Part shown: positions 41,163 through 49,471 of the stretch, one piece after another
Layout of the letters: each line of letters begins with the position of its first letter
Position numbering within the stretch: position 1 is the stretch's first letter
Assembly: GCF_034048115.1 (NCBI RefSeq)
Contig: NZ_CP139145.1
Location: 434,001-498,000, forward strand
DNA from: Pseudarthrobacter sp. IC2-21
GTDB lineage: Bacteria; Actinomycetota; Actinomycetes; Actinomycetales; Micrococcaceae
Direction: 5' to 3'
DNA: 64,000 nt
Translations under genes and position numbers: made by a program
The notes under the pieces: model-generated
Database searches by the model: none
What the model was told of the DNA's origin: nothing
The model's input: the letters and a program-made list of their open reading frames with translations, nothing else

Positions 41163-42182
41163 TCAGCCCTTCCCGGCCCACGCCATCAGCCGGTCCAGGG
41201 GCCATGTGGTGACAATCCGCTCGGCGGGGACCCCGTTCAGGGCGGCGCGGGCGGCTCCATACTGGAGGAAGTCGAGCTGTCCGGGTGCGTGGGCGTCGCT
41301 GTCGATTGAAAAGAGGCACCCGGCGTCCAGGGCAAGCTGAATCAGGTTGTCCGGCGGGTCCTGCCGTTCGGGCCGCGAGTTGATCTCCACGGCCACGTTG
41401 TGTTCGGCGCATGCGGCAAAGACTTCCCTGGCATCAAACTCGGACGGGGGCCGGGTGCCGCGCGATCCTTCCACCAAGCGGCCGGTGCAATGGCCCAGGA
41501 CGTTGGTGTGCGGATCCCGGATGCCACCCAGCATGCGTTCGGTCATGGTGCTCCGGTCCGAGCGGAGTTTGGAGTGCACGCTGGCCACCACGATGTCCAG
41601 CCGGTCCAGCATCGCCGGAGTCTGGTCCAGCTCGCCGGACTCCAGGATGTCCACCTCGATGCCCGCAAGGAGCCGAAAACCGTTGGTGTTGCCCGCGTTG
41701 AGCCCTGCCACAACATCGAGCTGCTCTGTGAGGCGCTCCACGCTGAGGCCGTTGGCGATGGTCAGGTTGGGTGAGTGGTCCGTGAGGGCCAGGTATTCGC
41801 GGCCCAGCACCTGCGCCGCCGCAGCCATCAGCTGGATGGGGGAACCGCCGTCGGACCAGTCACTGTGGCTGTGCAGATCGCCGCGCAGCGACTTCCGCAG
41901 CTCAGTCCCGCCGTCGTCCAGAGGCTCCTGCCCCTTCAGCCGAAGGTCTGCGAGGTAGTCCGGCACCTCGCCGTCCACCGCCTGGCGCACCACCTGGTAG
42001 GTGCGGTCGCCGATTCCCTTCATGCTTTTGAGCCTGCCGTCCCGGGCACGTGCCTCCACCTCGGCAGGGGCCAGGCCGGCGATGACCCCGGCTGCCTTCC
42101 GAAAGGCCTGGACCTTGAAGGTGGCAGCGCGTCCGCGCTCCAGCCAAAAGGCGATCTCGTTGAGCGCGGCGACGGCATCCAT
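41163..42182 (-). CDS. PHP-domain phosphoesterase with PolX-like helix-hairpin-helix N-terminus
   Basis: 339 residues. The first 90 residues resemble the 8-kDa and HhH parts of bacterial DNA polymerase X (MDAVAALNEIAFWLERGRAATFKVQAFRKAA, MKGIGDRTYQVVRQAV). The rest is a PHP domain with metal ligands in DLHSHSDWSDG, LTDHSPNL, ASVHSKL, GHCTGR and SIDSDAHAP. No polymerase catalytic domain is present. PHP proteins act as phosphatases or nucleases on phosphate esters; here DNA end processing is a guess from the N-terminal fold. It is divergent from the tRNA cluster. Confidence 0.88.
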   Translation of the reverse strand: MDAVAALNEIAFWLERGRAATFKVQAFRKAAGVIAGLAPAEVEARARDGRLKSMKGIGDRTYQVVRQAVDGEVPDYLADLRLKGQEPLDDGGTELRKSLRGDLHSHSDWSDGGSPIQLMAAAAQVLGREYLALTDHSPNLTIANGLSVERLTEQLDVVAGLNAGNTNGFRLLAGIEVDILESGELDQTPAMLDRLDIVVASVHSKLRSDRSTMTERMLGGIRDPHTNVLGHCTGRLVEGSRGTRPPSEFDAREVFAACAEHNVAVEINSRPERQDPPDNLIQLALDAGCLFSIDSDAHAPGQLDFLQYGAARAALNGVPAERIVTTWPLDRLMAWAGKG

Positions 42183-42234
42183 CCGTCCATCTTCGCTTGT
42201 CCCGGCCGCGTCGTTGAGTCCTTCCCGGCCCGAT

Positions 42235-42264
42235 TTTGGAATATTCCATCCAAGGCCCTATAGT
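42235..42264 (+). promoter_or_regulatory. Probable promoter of the tRNA-Glu-Asp-Phe cluster
   Basis: TTTGGA (42235-42240), an 18-bp spacer and TATAGT (42259-42264) form a good -35/-10 pair 87 bp before tRNA-Glu. It overlaps the start of the divergent PHP-gene upstream region. The three tRNAs that follow have no other clear promoter of this quality, so one transcript is likely. Confidence 0.6.
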
Positions 42265-42350
42265 TTTAGAGTCCAGTTCGGAGAAACACCAAACGGCAAA
42301 GACTGACGGCCTCGGCCCGAAGCCTTTTCTTTTGTTCCGAACGGGTTCTG

Positions 42351-42423
42351 GCCCCCATCGTCTAGCGGCCTAGGACACCGCCCTTTCACGGCGGCGGCAC
42401 GGGTTCGAATCCCGTTGGGGGTA
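42351..42423 (+). tRNA. tRNA-Glu (anticodon TTC)
   Basis: 73-base cloverleaf from the acceptor GCCCCCA to TGGGGGT plus discriminator A. The anticodon loop CTTTCAC on the stem CCGCC/GGCGG gives TTC. T-arm ACGGG-TTCGAAT-CCCGT is standard. The first pair is G-T, a feature also known in Streptomyces tRNA-Glu. CCA is not encoded. Confidence 0.97.
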
Positions 42424-42514
42424 CGCAAGGAACTGGTCTGGCAGGCAGAAAATGTCTGGTAAGCTAGGAGCCTTGAAAAAACGCGGTAGGCATACTGCGA
42501 AGCAAGAAACGCAA

Positions 42515-42588
42515 GGCCCTGTAGCGCAGTTGGTTAGCGCGCCGCCCTGTCACGGCGGAGGTCGCGGGTTCAAGTCCCGTCAGGGTCG
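42515..42588 (+). tRNA. tRNA-Asp (anticodon GTC)
   Basis: 74-base cloverleaf; acceptor GGCCCTG/CAGGGTC with a G-T second pair, discriminator G. Anticodon stem CCGCC/GGCGG with loop CTGTCAC gives GTC. The T-arm GCGGG-TTCAAGT-CCCGT is regular. CCA is not encoded. Confidence 0.97.
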
Positions 42589-42636
42589 CTCTGGTTGCCG
42601 GAAGAGATTTCGGCGGTCATGGTGACATGTCACCTA

Positions 42637-42712
42637 GGCTCTGTAGCTCAGTTGGTAGAGCGTTCGACTGAAAATCGAAAGGTCACCGGATCGACGCCGG
42701 TCGGAGCCACCA
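42637..42712 (+). tRNA. tRNA-Phe (anticodon GAA) with encoded CCA
   Basis: 76 bases including CCA. Acceptor GGCTCTG/CGGAGCC has a T-G pair, discriminator A. Anticodon stem TTCGA/TCGAA, loop CTGAAAA, anticodon GAA. The T-loop reads ATCGACG instead of TTCGANN, so the normally universal T54 is A. The stem ACCGG/CCGGT and the rest are regular. A UUCG-loop terminator follows directly. Confidence 0.95.
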
Positions 42713-42717
42713 CTGGG

Positions 42718-42754
42718 AAGCATCAGTTCTTCGGAACTGGTGCTTTTCTTCTTT
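42718..42754 (+). terminator. Intrinsic terminator of the tRNA cluster
   Basis: AAGCATCAGTTC (42718-42729), loop TTCG, and GAACTGGTGCTT (42734-42745) form a 12-bp stem with one T-G pair and a very stable UUCG tetraloop, followed by a T-rich tract (TTCTTCTTT). Confidence 0.93.
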
Positions 42755-42872
42755 AACCGGCGTTGGCAGGCTGGGAGCCGCCTACGAAGCTGCGCGGGCG
42801 GCAGCCGGAAAATTACCGCATGTTGTCACGGCCAAGGGATAGGGTTGGAAACAACAGAAGGGGAAGTGCCTG

Positions 42873-43343
42873 ATGGAATACCAGAACCCACAACCCGATC
42901 CGGCCGGTCGCCAGCTTGATGCCGGCCAGCTCGCTGCCGCTTCGGCAGCGCCCGGCCATGGCCGCACGGTGATCTCTGAAACAGCCGTGGCCAAGGTCGC
43001 CGGCATCGCTGCCCGTTCCGTGCCCGGCGTCTATTCCCTCGGTTCCGTACCGTCGCGGGCCCTGGGGGCCATCCGGGATGCGGTTGGCAGCTCGGACCAC
43101 GCCGCAGGTGTCCGGGCCGAGGTCGGCGAAACCCAGGTTGCCGTGGACATCAGCCTGGTGGCCTCCTACGGCACTCCCCTCCACTCCCTCGCCAACCAGG
43201 TCCGGGCCTCGGTGTACCGCGCCGTTGAGGAACTTGTTGGCCTGCAGGTCATCGAAGTAAACGTCGAAATAACGGATGTCTACGTGGCCCCGCCGCCCAA
43301 GGCCGCGCCTCCTGTAGCTACAGAGCGGGAGGCACTGCTGTGA
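42873..43343 (+). CDS. Asp23/Gls24 family envelope stress response protein
   Basis: 156 residues. The Asp23 domain (about 30-140) has GRTVISETAVAKVAGIAARSVPGVYSLG, VAVDISLVASYGTPLHSLANQVRASVYRAVEELVGLQVIEVNVEITDVYV, typical of proteins that assemble at the membrane under alkaline or cell-envelope stress. The N-terminus is Gln/Pro/Ala-rich. GAAGGGG lies upstream. It is first in a five-gene chain, each overlapping by GTGA or ATGA, that includes a likely AmaP anchor, so the proteins probably form one membrane-bound complex. Confidence 0.92.
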   Translation: MEYQNPQPDPAGRQLDAGQLAAASAAPGHGRTVISETAVAKVAGIAARSVPGVYSLGSVPSRALGAIRDAVGSSDHAAGVRAEVGETQVAVDISLVASYGTPLHSLANQVRASVYRAVEELVGLQVIEVNVEITDVYVAPPPKAAPPVATEREALL

Positions 43344-43531
43344 ACCTGACCGTCGTGGGCATCGCTGTGGGCGCATTCGTCGCGTTTATGTCCTTCCAGT
43401 TCGGGTTGTGGGGCTTCCTGGTTTCGCTCCTCTTCATGGCCATCGGGGCCCTGCTGGGCCGCGCTGCGGAAGGAAAACTGGACCTGCGCGGCGTCATGGA
43501 TGCGATCATCGGCCGGCGCTCCTCATCATGA
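43340..43531 (+). CDS. Small membrane protein (DUF2273-like)
   Basis: 63 residues from GTG 43340, overlapping the Asp23 stop by 4 bp. Two short hydrophobic stretches (LTVVGIAVGAFVAFMSFQFGLWGFLV and SLLFMAIGALLGRAA, in pieces) give a two-helix hairpin, followed by a basic tail. Small proteins of this size and composition sit next to Asp23 genes in many actinobacteria and Firmicutes. Role unknown; it may place Asp23 at the membrane. Confidence 0.82.
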   Translation: MNLTVVGIAVGAFVAFMSFQFGLWGFLVSLLFMAIGALLGRAAEGKLDLRGVMDAIIGRRSSS

Positions 43532-43908
43532 CCGCGGCCGTACCGTCCTTCCCTCCACAGGGGCTGCATGGTCATAACAGGATCAGCACACAGGCCCTGA
43601 CCAGCCTTGCCAAGGCAGCCGCAGCCGAGGCCCTGGGGGTCGAAGCGCATGACGTGCGTGCGGACTGGTCGGACGACGACGGCCTGCTGGCTTTAGCGCT
43701 CGTGGCACCCATCAGGGTGCCGCCCCTGGCAGCGGTGCTGCGGGATGCCGGCAGGGTTGCCGCGTTCGGAGGGCCGATCCGGGACCGGACGGTGCAGGCC
43801 AAGAGCCGGATCCTCAATACCGTCACCGCGCTGAGCGGGGCGCGCCTGAGCAGAGTGGATATCCGTATCAGCGGTGTCAAGCCAAGCGAGGGAGGCAGGG
43901 TCCAGTGA
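43528..43908 (+). CDS. Hypothetical protein of the Asp23 operon, 126 aa
   Basis: From ATG 43528 (ATGA overlap). A second Asp23-like pattern may be present: ISTQALTSLAKAAAAEALGVEAHDVRADWSDDDGLLALALVAPIRV, then RILNTVTALSGARLSRVDIRISGVK, which is the helix-strand order of the Asp23 fold but shortened. No membrane segment. It is probably a divergent paralogue or partner of the Asp23 protein; this reading is tentative. Confidence 0.7.
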   Translation: MTAAVPSFPPQGLHGHNRISTQALTSLAKAAAAEALGVEAHDVRADWSDDDGLLALALVAPIRVPPLAAVLRDAGRVAAFGGPIRDRTVQAKSRILNTVTALSGARLSRVDIRISGVKPSEGGRVQ

Positions 43909-44552
43909 GCCACAAACTCGACAACGGGAATTTGACGGCCCCCAGGGAAGCCGCCCCGGCGCCCGAGGGTCCCCGGTTGGACATGCACAGGGTGGTGCAC
44001 CGGGAAACCCATTCATCACGGGCCGCGGTGTCAACAGTGGCGGCCGTGCTGGTGATGGTGGTGGCGGGCTATGGCCTGCTCGAATCGGCTGTGCACGCCA
44101 TCGGGCAACCCGCCTGGCTGATCGAACCCCAACTGGCGGCCGAACGCATCGTGGCCCTGCCGGCCGGGCTGCCGCCGCTGCTGCTCGGTGCCGGGGGTGC
44201 CGTGGTTGCGATGGCCGGACTCTTTTTCCTGCTCAACGCCGTGCTCCCCGGCAGACGGGCGAGGCACGTACTCAAGGGCGGCGATTCCGCCGTCGCAGTG
44301 GTGGTGGACGACGAAGTCATCGCGTCGGCATTGGCCCGCAGTGCACGGCTGGCGGCCAACGTCACCCCCGAACAGGTCATGGTGGTGGTCTCGCAGCGGC
44401 AGGTCGTGGTCAACGTCCGGCCCACCTCCGGTGTGCCGGTGACGGAACAGGCGGTGCTTGCCGCCGTCGAAAGCGAACTCACGGAGATGGCACTGGATCC
44501 TGTCCCGGAAGTCCGCGTGAACATTTCCACTGCGGGGGTGATCGGCGCATGA
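43905..44552 (+). CDS. DUF6286-type two-helix membrane protein of the Asp23 operon
   Basis: 215 residues from GTG 43905 (GTGA overlap). Two transmembrane helices near residues 45-65 (VSTVAAVLVMVVAGYGLLESAVHA) and 90-115 (LLLGAGGAVVAMAGLFFLLNAVL), followed by a soluble C-terminal domain of about 90 residues (AVVVDDEVIASALARSARLAANVTPEQVMVVVSQRQVVVNV). Proteins of this layout stand next to Asp23 genes in Streptomyces and relatives. Likely an inner-membrane anchor or partner of the Asp23 complex. Confidence 0.78.
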   Translation: MSHKLDNGNLTAPREAAPAPEGPRLDMHRVVHRETHSSRAAVSTVAAVLVMVVAGYGLLESAVHAIGQPAWLIEPQLAAERIVALPAGLPPLLLGAGGAVVAMAGLFFLLNAVLPGRRARHVLKGGDSAVAVVVDDEVIASALARSARLAANVTPEQVMVVVSQRQVVVNVRPTSGVPVTEQAVLAAVESELTEMALDPVPEVRVNISTAGVIGA

Positions 44553-45160
44553 CCAGCACACCCACGGTTCTCAACCGGATCCTGCTCGGAATCCTTGGGC
44601 TTAAACTTTTTGCGGTAGGGATCCTCCTGGTGCTGCTGGCCACCGTTCCCGCCGTCGGAACGTGGTGGCACGGGTGGTCCGGTGCCGCCTGGAACGGCGT
44701 GAACCAGGCTTTTGACGGGACCCGTTTTCCCGGCCGCCCCGAAAGCTGGCTGTGGATCATGATGGCCGTCGCCTTGGTGATCCTGATCGCCCTGATGGTT
44801 GCCTGGGTGGCCCAGCAGGGCAAGGGCCGCAGCAACCTCCTGGTGGCCGAATTCGATCCCGGCGACGTCCCCGGCGACGTACGCATCAGCGGGGGAGTGG
44901 CAGAGCAGGCACTCAAACATGCCTTGGCGGAACGTCCGGATCTCGCCGGAGCCACAGTGGCCACGTACGACGTCCGCGGCACGCCGGCACTGAAGATTCG
45001 GTTGCAGCCGCGCCAGGGCGTGGCGCCGCACCACTTGGCCGCGGAAGTCACCGGCCTTGTGGCGGCTCTGGACGCGGTGGTGGGAAAATCCACGCCGGTC
45101 CTGATCCACATCGGCGCCGGGGCCAGGACACGGTTCAGCCGCGCCGAACGCGTCCGCTAA
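44549..45160 (+). CDS. AmaP-like alkaline-shock membrane anchor
   Basis: 203 residues from ATG 44549 (ATGA overlap). Two transmembrane helices near residues 8-32 (ILLGILGLKLFAVGILLVLLATV) and 70-90 (WLWIMMAVALVILIALMVAWV), with a soluble C-terminal domain SNLLVAEFDPGDVPGDVRISGGVAEQALKHALAER. This is the AmaP layout, whose staphylococcal member anchors Asp23 to the membrane. It ends the five-gene operon. Certainty about function is moderate because the actinobacterial members are divergent. Confidence 0.75.
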   Translation: MTSTPTVLNRILLGILGLKLFAVGILLVLLATVPAVGTWWHGWSGAAWNGVNQAFDGTRFPGRPESWLWIMMAVALVILIALMVAWVAQQGKGRSNLLVAEFDPGDVPGDVRISGGVAEQALKHALAERPDLAGATVATYDVRGTPALKIRLQPRQGVAPHHLAAEVTGLVAALDAVVGKSTPVLIHIGAGARTRFSRAERVR

Positions 45161-45189
45161 AACTCGACGGAGCGCGCTGCCGTGGGGAG

Positions 45190-47016
45190 CTACGCGGGAA
45201 CCAGATAGGCCGCACTGTGCGGCGGCAGCTCCGCGGCGGCCTCGCCGGCCCCGGGTCCGGATCCGCTTACCAGTGCCACCCTGTAGCCGGCGGGGACCGG
45301 CACCGCTGCGGAACCCATATTGCCGAGGACCAGGACGCTGCCGTTGGTGAACGCCAAGACACCGTTGGCCGGTTGATGAAGGCCGGCCCACTGGAACGTT
45401 CCGGACCCCAGGCCGTTGGCCGAACGGAAAGCGACCGCTGAGCGGTACAGCTCCAAGGTGGAACCGGGCACGTCCTCCTGCCGGTCCGCAGCGAGGTCCC
45501 TGAAGGACTCCGGCTGGGGCAGCCACGGCGCGGCGGGACCGCTGACGCCGGCGCCGCCCTCACTGGTGTAAGCCTCCGCGAAGCCATACCCGGGTTCGTC
45601 CGCCCGCCAGGGTAGGGGAACCCGGCACCCGTCGCGGCCCACCTCCACACCGTTGGTACGGAAAAAGGTCGGGTCCTGCCGGGCCTCGTCCGGCAGGGTG
45701 GTGTGCTCAGGGAGGCCCAGTTCCTCACCCTGATAGATGTAGGCCGAGCCCGGCAGCGCAAGGGAAATCATGGCGGCCGCGCGGGCGCGCGCCAGGCCCA
45801 GGGCTGCGTCCGGCTGCTCATCCGCGGCGGCGATGCCCTTGGGGAATGTGGTGGGATCCTGCAGGCCAAACCGGGTGCCATGACGGACGGTGTCGTGGTT
45901 GCTCAGCACCCAGGTGGATGGCGCTCCGACGGACGCGGCCGCATGGAGGGAGTCCTGGATTGCTTCGGCCATGCGTTCCGCGTCCCACCCCGCGAGGAGG
46001 AAATCAAAGTTGAAAGCCTGCTGCATTTCGTCCTTGCGAACGTACCTGGCCAAGCGCTCTGCCGGTTCCACCCATGCCTCGGCAACCATCATCCGGTCGC
46101 CGTCATAAGCGGCCAGTAATCGGTTCCAGTCCCGGTATATGTCATGCACGCCGTCCTGGTCGAAGAACGGCGACGGCGGGTATTGCGGCGACACAGCGCG
46201 GTGAGGTTCCTGGGCTTCCGTATGGCCACCCGGAGCATCTCCCGGCGGCAAATGTCCCTTGTCGGCAGCCTCCCCGGTGCCTTCCACCATGGCGGCCACG
46301 CCTTCCCAGTCCGGTAACCCGGCTTCCTTGACCAGCCCATGGGCAACATCGACGCGGAAACCGGCAACACCCCGGTCCAACCAGAAACGCATCACAGAAC
46401 GCATCTCCTCTTTGACCTCAGCGTTGTCCCAGTTCAGATCGGGCTGTTTGGTATCAAAAAGATGCAGATACCATTCCCCGGCGCGGCCATTGGCTTCGGT
46501 CACCCTGCTCCAGGCGGGTCCGCCAAAGATGGATTTCCAGTTGTTGGGGGCGAGGTTTCCGTCGCCGCTGCCCGCGGCTTCATCGCTACCTTTCCGGAAC
46601 ATGTACCGGTTCCGTTCGTCGGATCCTGGAGCTGAGGCGAGAGCTTCCTGGAACCAGGTGTGTTCGTCCGACGTGTGGTTGGGCACCAGGTCCACAATGA
46701 CTTTGATGTCCAGCGTGGCCGCCGCCTCCAGCATCGCGTCGAAATCGGCCAGTGACCCGAAAAGTGGGTCAACCTGGCGGTAGTCCGCCACATCGTAACC
46801 GGCATCCGCCTGGGGAGACTTGTAGAACGGTGACAGCCAGATCGCGTCCACGCCAAGCCGGTGGAGATAGGGCAGCCGAGCCGTCACCCCGTTGAGGTCG
46901 CCCATGCCATCGCCGTTCGAGTCTGCAAAGGAGCGGGGGTAAATCTGGTAGATAACGGCGCTGGTCCACCATGCCTGGGTGGAGGAGCCTGCAGGGGAGA
47001 GGGAGCTGTTCGGCAA
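45190..47016 (-). CDS. Alpha-glucosidase, glycoside hydrolase family 13
   Basis: 608 residues. GH13 landmarks: WTSAVIYQIYPRSFADSNGDGMGDLNG, VDLVPNHTSDEH, nucleophile Asp in GFRVDVAHG, acid/base Glu in MMVAEAWVEP, and LSNHDTVRHG with the third Asp. A Gly/Glu/Pro-rich insert of about 40 residues follows the nucleophile region. TTG 47016 is chosen because AAAGGA lies 5 bases upstream and the product starts MPNSSLSP; an ATG at 47037 has no ribosome site and lies next to the operator. It hydrolyses terminal alpha-glucosides such as maltose or isomaltose in the cytoplasm after import by the divergent ABC system. Confidence 0.92.
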   Translation of the reverse strand: MPNSSLSPAGSSTQAWWTSAVIYQIYPRSFADSNGDGMGDLNGVTARLPYLHRLGVDAIWLSPFYKSPQADAGYDVADYRQVDPLFGSLADFDAMLEAAATLDIKVIVDLVPNHTSDEHTWFQEALASAPGSDERNRYMFRKGSDEAAGSGDGNLAPNNWKSIFGGPAWSRVTEANGRAGEWYLHLFDTKQPDLNWDNAEVKEEMRSVMRFWLDRGVAGFRVDVAHGLVKEAGLPDWEGVAAMVEGTGEAADKGHLPPGDAPGGHTEAQEPHRAVSPQYPPSPFFDQDGVHDIYRDWNRLLAAYDGDRMMVAEAWVEPAERLARYVRKDEMQQAFNFDFLLAGWDAERMAEAIQDSLHAAASVGAPSTWVLSNHDTVRHGTRFGLQDPTTFPKGIAAADEQPDAALGLARARAAAMISLALPGSAYIYQGEELGLPEHTTLPDEARQDPTFFRTNGVEVGRDGCRVPLPWRADEPGYGFAEAYTSEGGAGVSGPAAPWLPQPESFRDLAADRQEDVPGSTLELYRSAVAFRSANGLGSGTFQWAGLHQPANGVLAFTNGSVLVLGNMGSAAVPVPAGYRVALVSGSGPGAGEAAAELPPHSAAYLVPA

Positions 47017-47041
47017 AGATATCCTTTCCGTAAACATTGAG

Positions 47042-47080
47042 TGTAAACGCTTGCATTTCCGGCAGTAACCTTACTAGTGT
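47042..47080. promoter_or_regulatory. LacI-type operator overlapping the alpha-glucoside transporter promoter
   Basis: TGTAAACGCTTGCA (47042-47055) fits the symmetric LacI/GalR consensus TGNAANCGNTTNCA at every fixed position. It overlaps TTGCAT (47051-47056), a likely -35, which with an 18-bp spacer and TAGTGT (47075-47080) forms a promoter for the binding-protein gene. The operator also lies 26 bp before the alpha-glucosidase start, so one bound repressor could close both directions. The LacI protein at 50731 is the obvious ligand. Confidence 0.7.
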
Positions 47081-47140
47081 GATCCTCACCACTTCAACTG
47101 CACCGCCGATTTGCTCGAAACTCAGCGAGGAGTCTCCTAC

Positions 47141-48427
47141 ATGAAATCCCCTAAGTTCCTACTGCCCGCCGCCGCGGCCGGCATCCTGGCCATTACCCTC
47201 TCCGCCTGCGGCGGGGGCGGCGGCACCACCGGCGGCGGGGGCGGCGGTGACGCCGAACAGGGCCTCGACGGCCGCGGTCCCATCACCTACGTACAGGGCA
47301 AGGACAACAGCAACGTGGTCCGTCCCCTGGTCGACAAGTGGAACGCCGCGCACCCGAATGAGAAGGTCACGTTCAAGGAACAGACAGACCAGGCCGACCA
47401 GCAGCATGACGACCTTGTCCAGCACTTCCAGGCGAAAGACGCCGGCTACGACGTCGTGGACGTGGACGTTGTCTGGACAGCCGAGTTCGCCGCCAAGGGA
47501 TGGCTGCAGCCGCTCAAGGACAAGATGGCGATCGACACCAGTGCCATGCTCAAGCCGACCGTCGAAAGCGGTACCTACAAGGGGACGCTGTACGCCGCCC
47601 CGCAGACCTCCGACGGCGCCATTCTCTACTACCGCAAGGATCTGGTTCCCAACGCGCCCAAGACGTGGGACGAAATGATGGGCATGTGCTCCATCGCCAA
47701 AGCCAACAACATTGGCTGCTTCGCGGGCCAATACAGCAAGTACGAAGGCCTGACAGTCAACGCGTCGGAGGCCATCAACTCCTCGGGTGGCTCCGTGCTG
47801 GACAAGAACGGTAAACCCAGCCTGAACACGAGTGAAGCCAAGGCAGGGCTGGAAAACCTTGCGAAGGCATATGCCGACGGCAACATTCCGAAGGAAGCCA
47901 TCACCTACAAGGAAGAAGAAAGCCGGCAGGCCTTCCAGGACGGCAAGCTCCTGTTCCTGCGCAACTGGCCTTACGTCTACAACCTGGCCGTCACGGAAGG
48001 ATCCTCCAAGGTGAAGGACGTCCTGGGTCTGGCTGCCCTTCCGGGCAAGGACGGTCCGGGTGCCTCGTCACTGGGTGGCCACAACCTGGCCGTCAGCGTC
48101 TACTCGAAGAACAAGGCCACCGCCCTGGACTTCCTGAAGTTCATGACGTCCGCAGAAACTGAGAAGTTCTACGCCACCCAGGGTTCGCTGGCCCCGGTCC
48201 TGGGTTCGCTGTACGAAGACAAGGACCTCGTCGCCAAGCTTCCGTACCTGCCGGTCTTGAAGACGTCGATCGAGAATGCCGTGCCGCGTCCGGTGACGCC
48301 GTTCTACCCGGCGGTCACCAAGGCCATCCAGGAAAATGCCTACTCTGCCATCAAGGGGGAGAAATCCGTGGAAACTGCTTTGTCAGACATGCAAAAGTCC
48401 ATCGAGTCCGCGAGCGCGGGACAGTAG
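47141..48427 (+). CDS. ABC transporter sugar-binding lipoprotein (alpha-glucoside/trehalose type)
   Basis: 428 residues. The signal PAAAAGILAITLSACGGGG has a lipobox with Cys about 22. The family-1 sugar-binding fold follows: PITYVQGKDNSNVVRPLVDKWN, YDVVDVDVVWTAEFAAKGWLQPL, TYKGTLYAAPQTSDGAILYYRKDLV and FLRNWPYVYNLA, similar to the trehalose/maltose binders ThuE and LpqY. CGAGGAG 8-9 bases before ATG 47141. It delivers the sugar to the two permeases; no ATPase gene is in the window, so a shared MsiK-type ATPase elsewhere is likely. Confidence 0.92.
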   Translation: MKSPKFLLPAAAAGILAITLSACGGGGGTTGGGGGGDAEQGLDGRGPITYVQGKDNSNVVRPLVDKWNAAHPNEKVTFKEQTDQADQQHDDLVQHFQAKDAGYDVVDVDVVWTAEFAAKGWLQPLKDKMAIDTSAMLKPTVESGTYKGTLYAAPQTSDGAILYYRKDLVPNAPKTWDEMMGMCSIAKANNIGCFAGQYSKYEGLTVNASEAINSSGGSVLDKNGKPSLNTSEAKAGLENLAKAYADGNIPKEAITYKEEESRQAFQDGKLLFLRNWPYVYNLAVTEGSSKVKDVLGLAALPGKDGPGASSLGGHNLAVSVYSKNKATALDFLKFMTSAETEKFYATQGSLAPVLGSLYEDKDLVAKLPYLPVLKTSIENAVPRPVTPFYPAVTKAIQENAYSAIKGEKSVETALSDMQKSIESASAGQ

Positions 48428-48433
48428 CCAGTC

Positions 48434-49471
48434 ATGGCAACCGAATTGGGCCCGACGCCGGTAAAGTCGCCGGCGTCGGGCGGTACCCCCGTCCATCACG
48501 CACCTAAAGGGGTTGGTGAGGACAACAAGATCCTGAGCCAGGGCAAATGGGCTACCTGGCTTCTTGCTCCCACCATCATCGCCCTGGCGGTTGTGATTGT
48601 TTATCCGATCATCAGCGCAATTGTGATGTCCTTCCAAAAGGACGCCGGGCTCGATCCGGTGACCGGACTCTTCACCGCCGGAGGCCCGGCAGGTTTCCAA
48701 AACTACGTCAACTGGCTTGCCCAGCAGTGCGCCGCTCCCGGCGGCGGAACTGTTGCGTGCCCGCCTGGTACCCTCGGTGGCCAGTTCTGGTCGGCCACGG
48801 CCACAACGTTCTTCTTCACCATTGTCACCGTAACGCTGGAGACGGTCCTGGGTTTCTGGATGGCACTCATCATGGCGCGGACATTCCGTGGCCGCAGCCT
48901 GGTCCGGGCCGCAGTCCTGGTTCCCTGGGCGATACCCACTGCAGTCACCGCCAAGCTGTGGCTGTTCATCTTCGCTTTCGAGGGGATCGCCAACAAGCTG
49001 TTCAACACCACCATTTTGTGGACGGGCAGCGAATGGCCCGCCAAATGGGCTGTCATCATCGCAGACGTTTGGAAAACCACGCCTTTCATGGCGCTGCTTA
49101 TCCTCGCCGGCCTGCAAATGATTCCGGCGGATGTCTATGAAGCCGCCAAAGTTGACGGTGCCAGCACCTGGCAGCGGTTCCGGATGATCACCCTTCCGCT
49201 GGTCAAGCCGGCGCTTATGGTGGCTGTCCTCTTCCGCACCCTCGATGCTTTGCGGATGTTCGACCTCCCGTACATCCTCACCGGCGGTGCCAACAACACC
49301 ACCACGCTGTCCATCCTGGTCATCAACCAGATCAGGCAAGGGTTCAACGCGGCGGCAGCTTTGTCCACGATCACGTTCATCATCATCTTCCTGGTGGCGT
49401 TCATCTTTGTGCGCTTCCTGGGTGCAAATGTCGTGGAACAAAGCGGAGCTACCGGTAAGGGGAAGAAATGA
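48434..49471 (+). CDS. ABC sugar transporter permease 1
   Basis: 345 residues with about seven transmembrane helices. The MalF-like coupling motif EAAKVDGASTWQRFRMITLPLVKPALM faces the ATPase. A polar N-terminal tail of about 35 residues precedes the first helix, and a large external loop with two Cys (LAQQCAAPGGGTVACPPG) lies between helices 1 and 2. It follows the binding protein by 6 bp and overlaps the next gene by 4 bp. Confidence 0.93.
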   Translation: MATELGPTPVKSPASGGTPVHHAPKGVGEDNKILSQGKWATWLLAPTIIALAVVIVYPIISAIVMSFQKDAGLDPVTGLFTAGGPAGFQNYVNWLAQQCAAPGGGTVACPPGTLGGQFWSATATTFFFTIVTVTLETVLGFWMALIMARTFRGRSLVRAAVLVPWAIPTAVTAKLWLFIFAFEGIANKLFNTTILWTGSEWPAKWAVIIADVWKTTPFMALLILAGLQMIPADVYEAAKVDGASTWQRFRMITLPLVKPALMVAVLFRTLDALRMFDLPYILTGGANNTTTLSILVINQIRQGFNAAAALSTITFIIIFLVAFIFVRFLGANVVEQSGATGKGKK

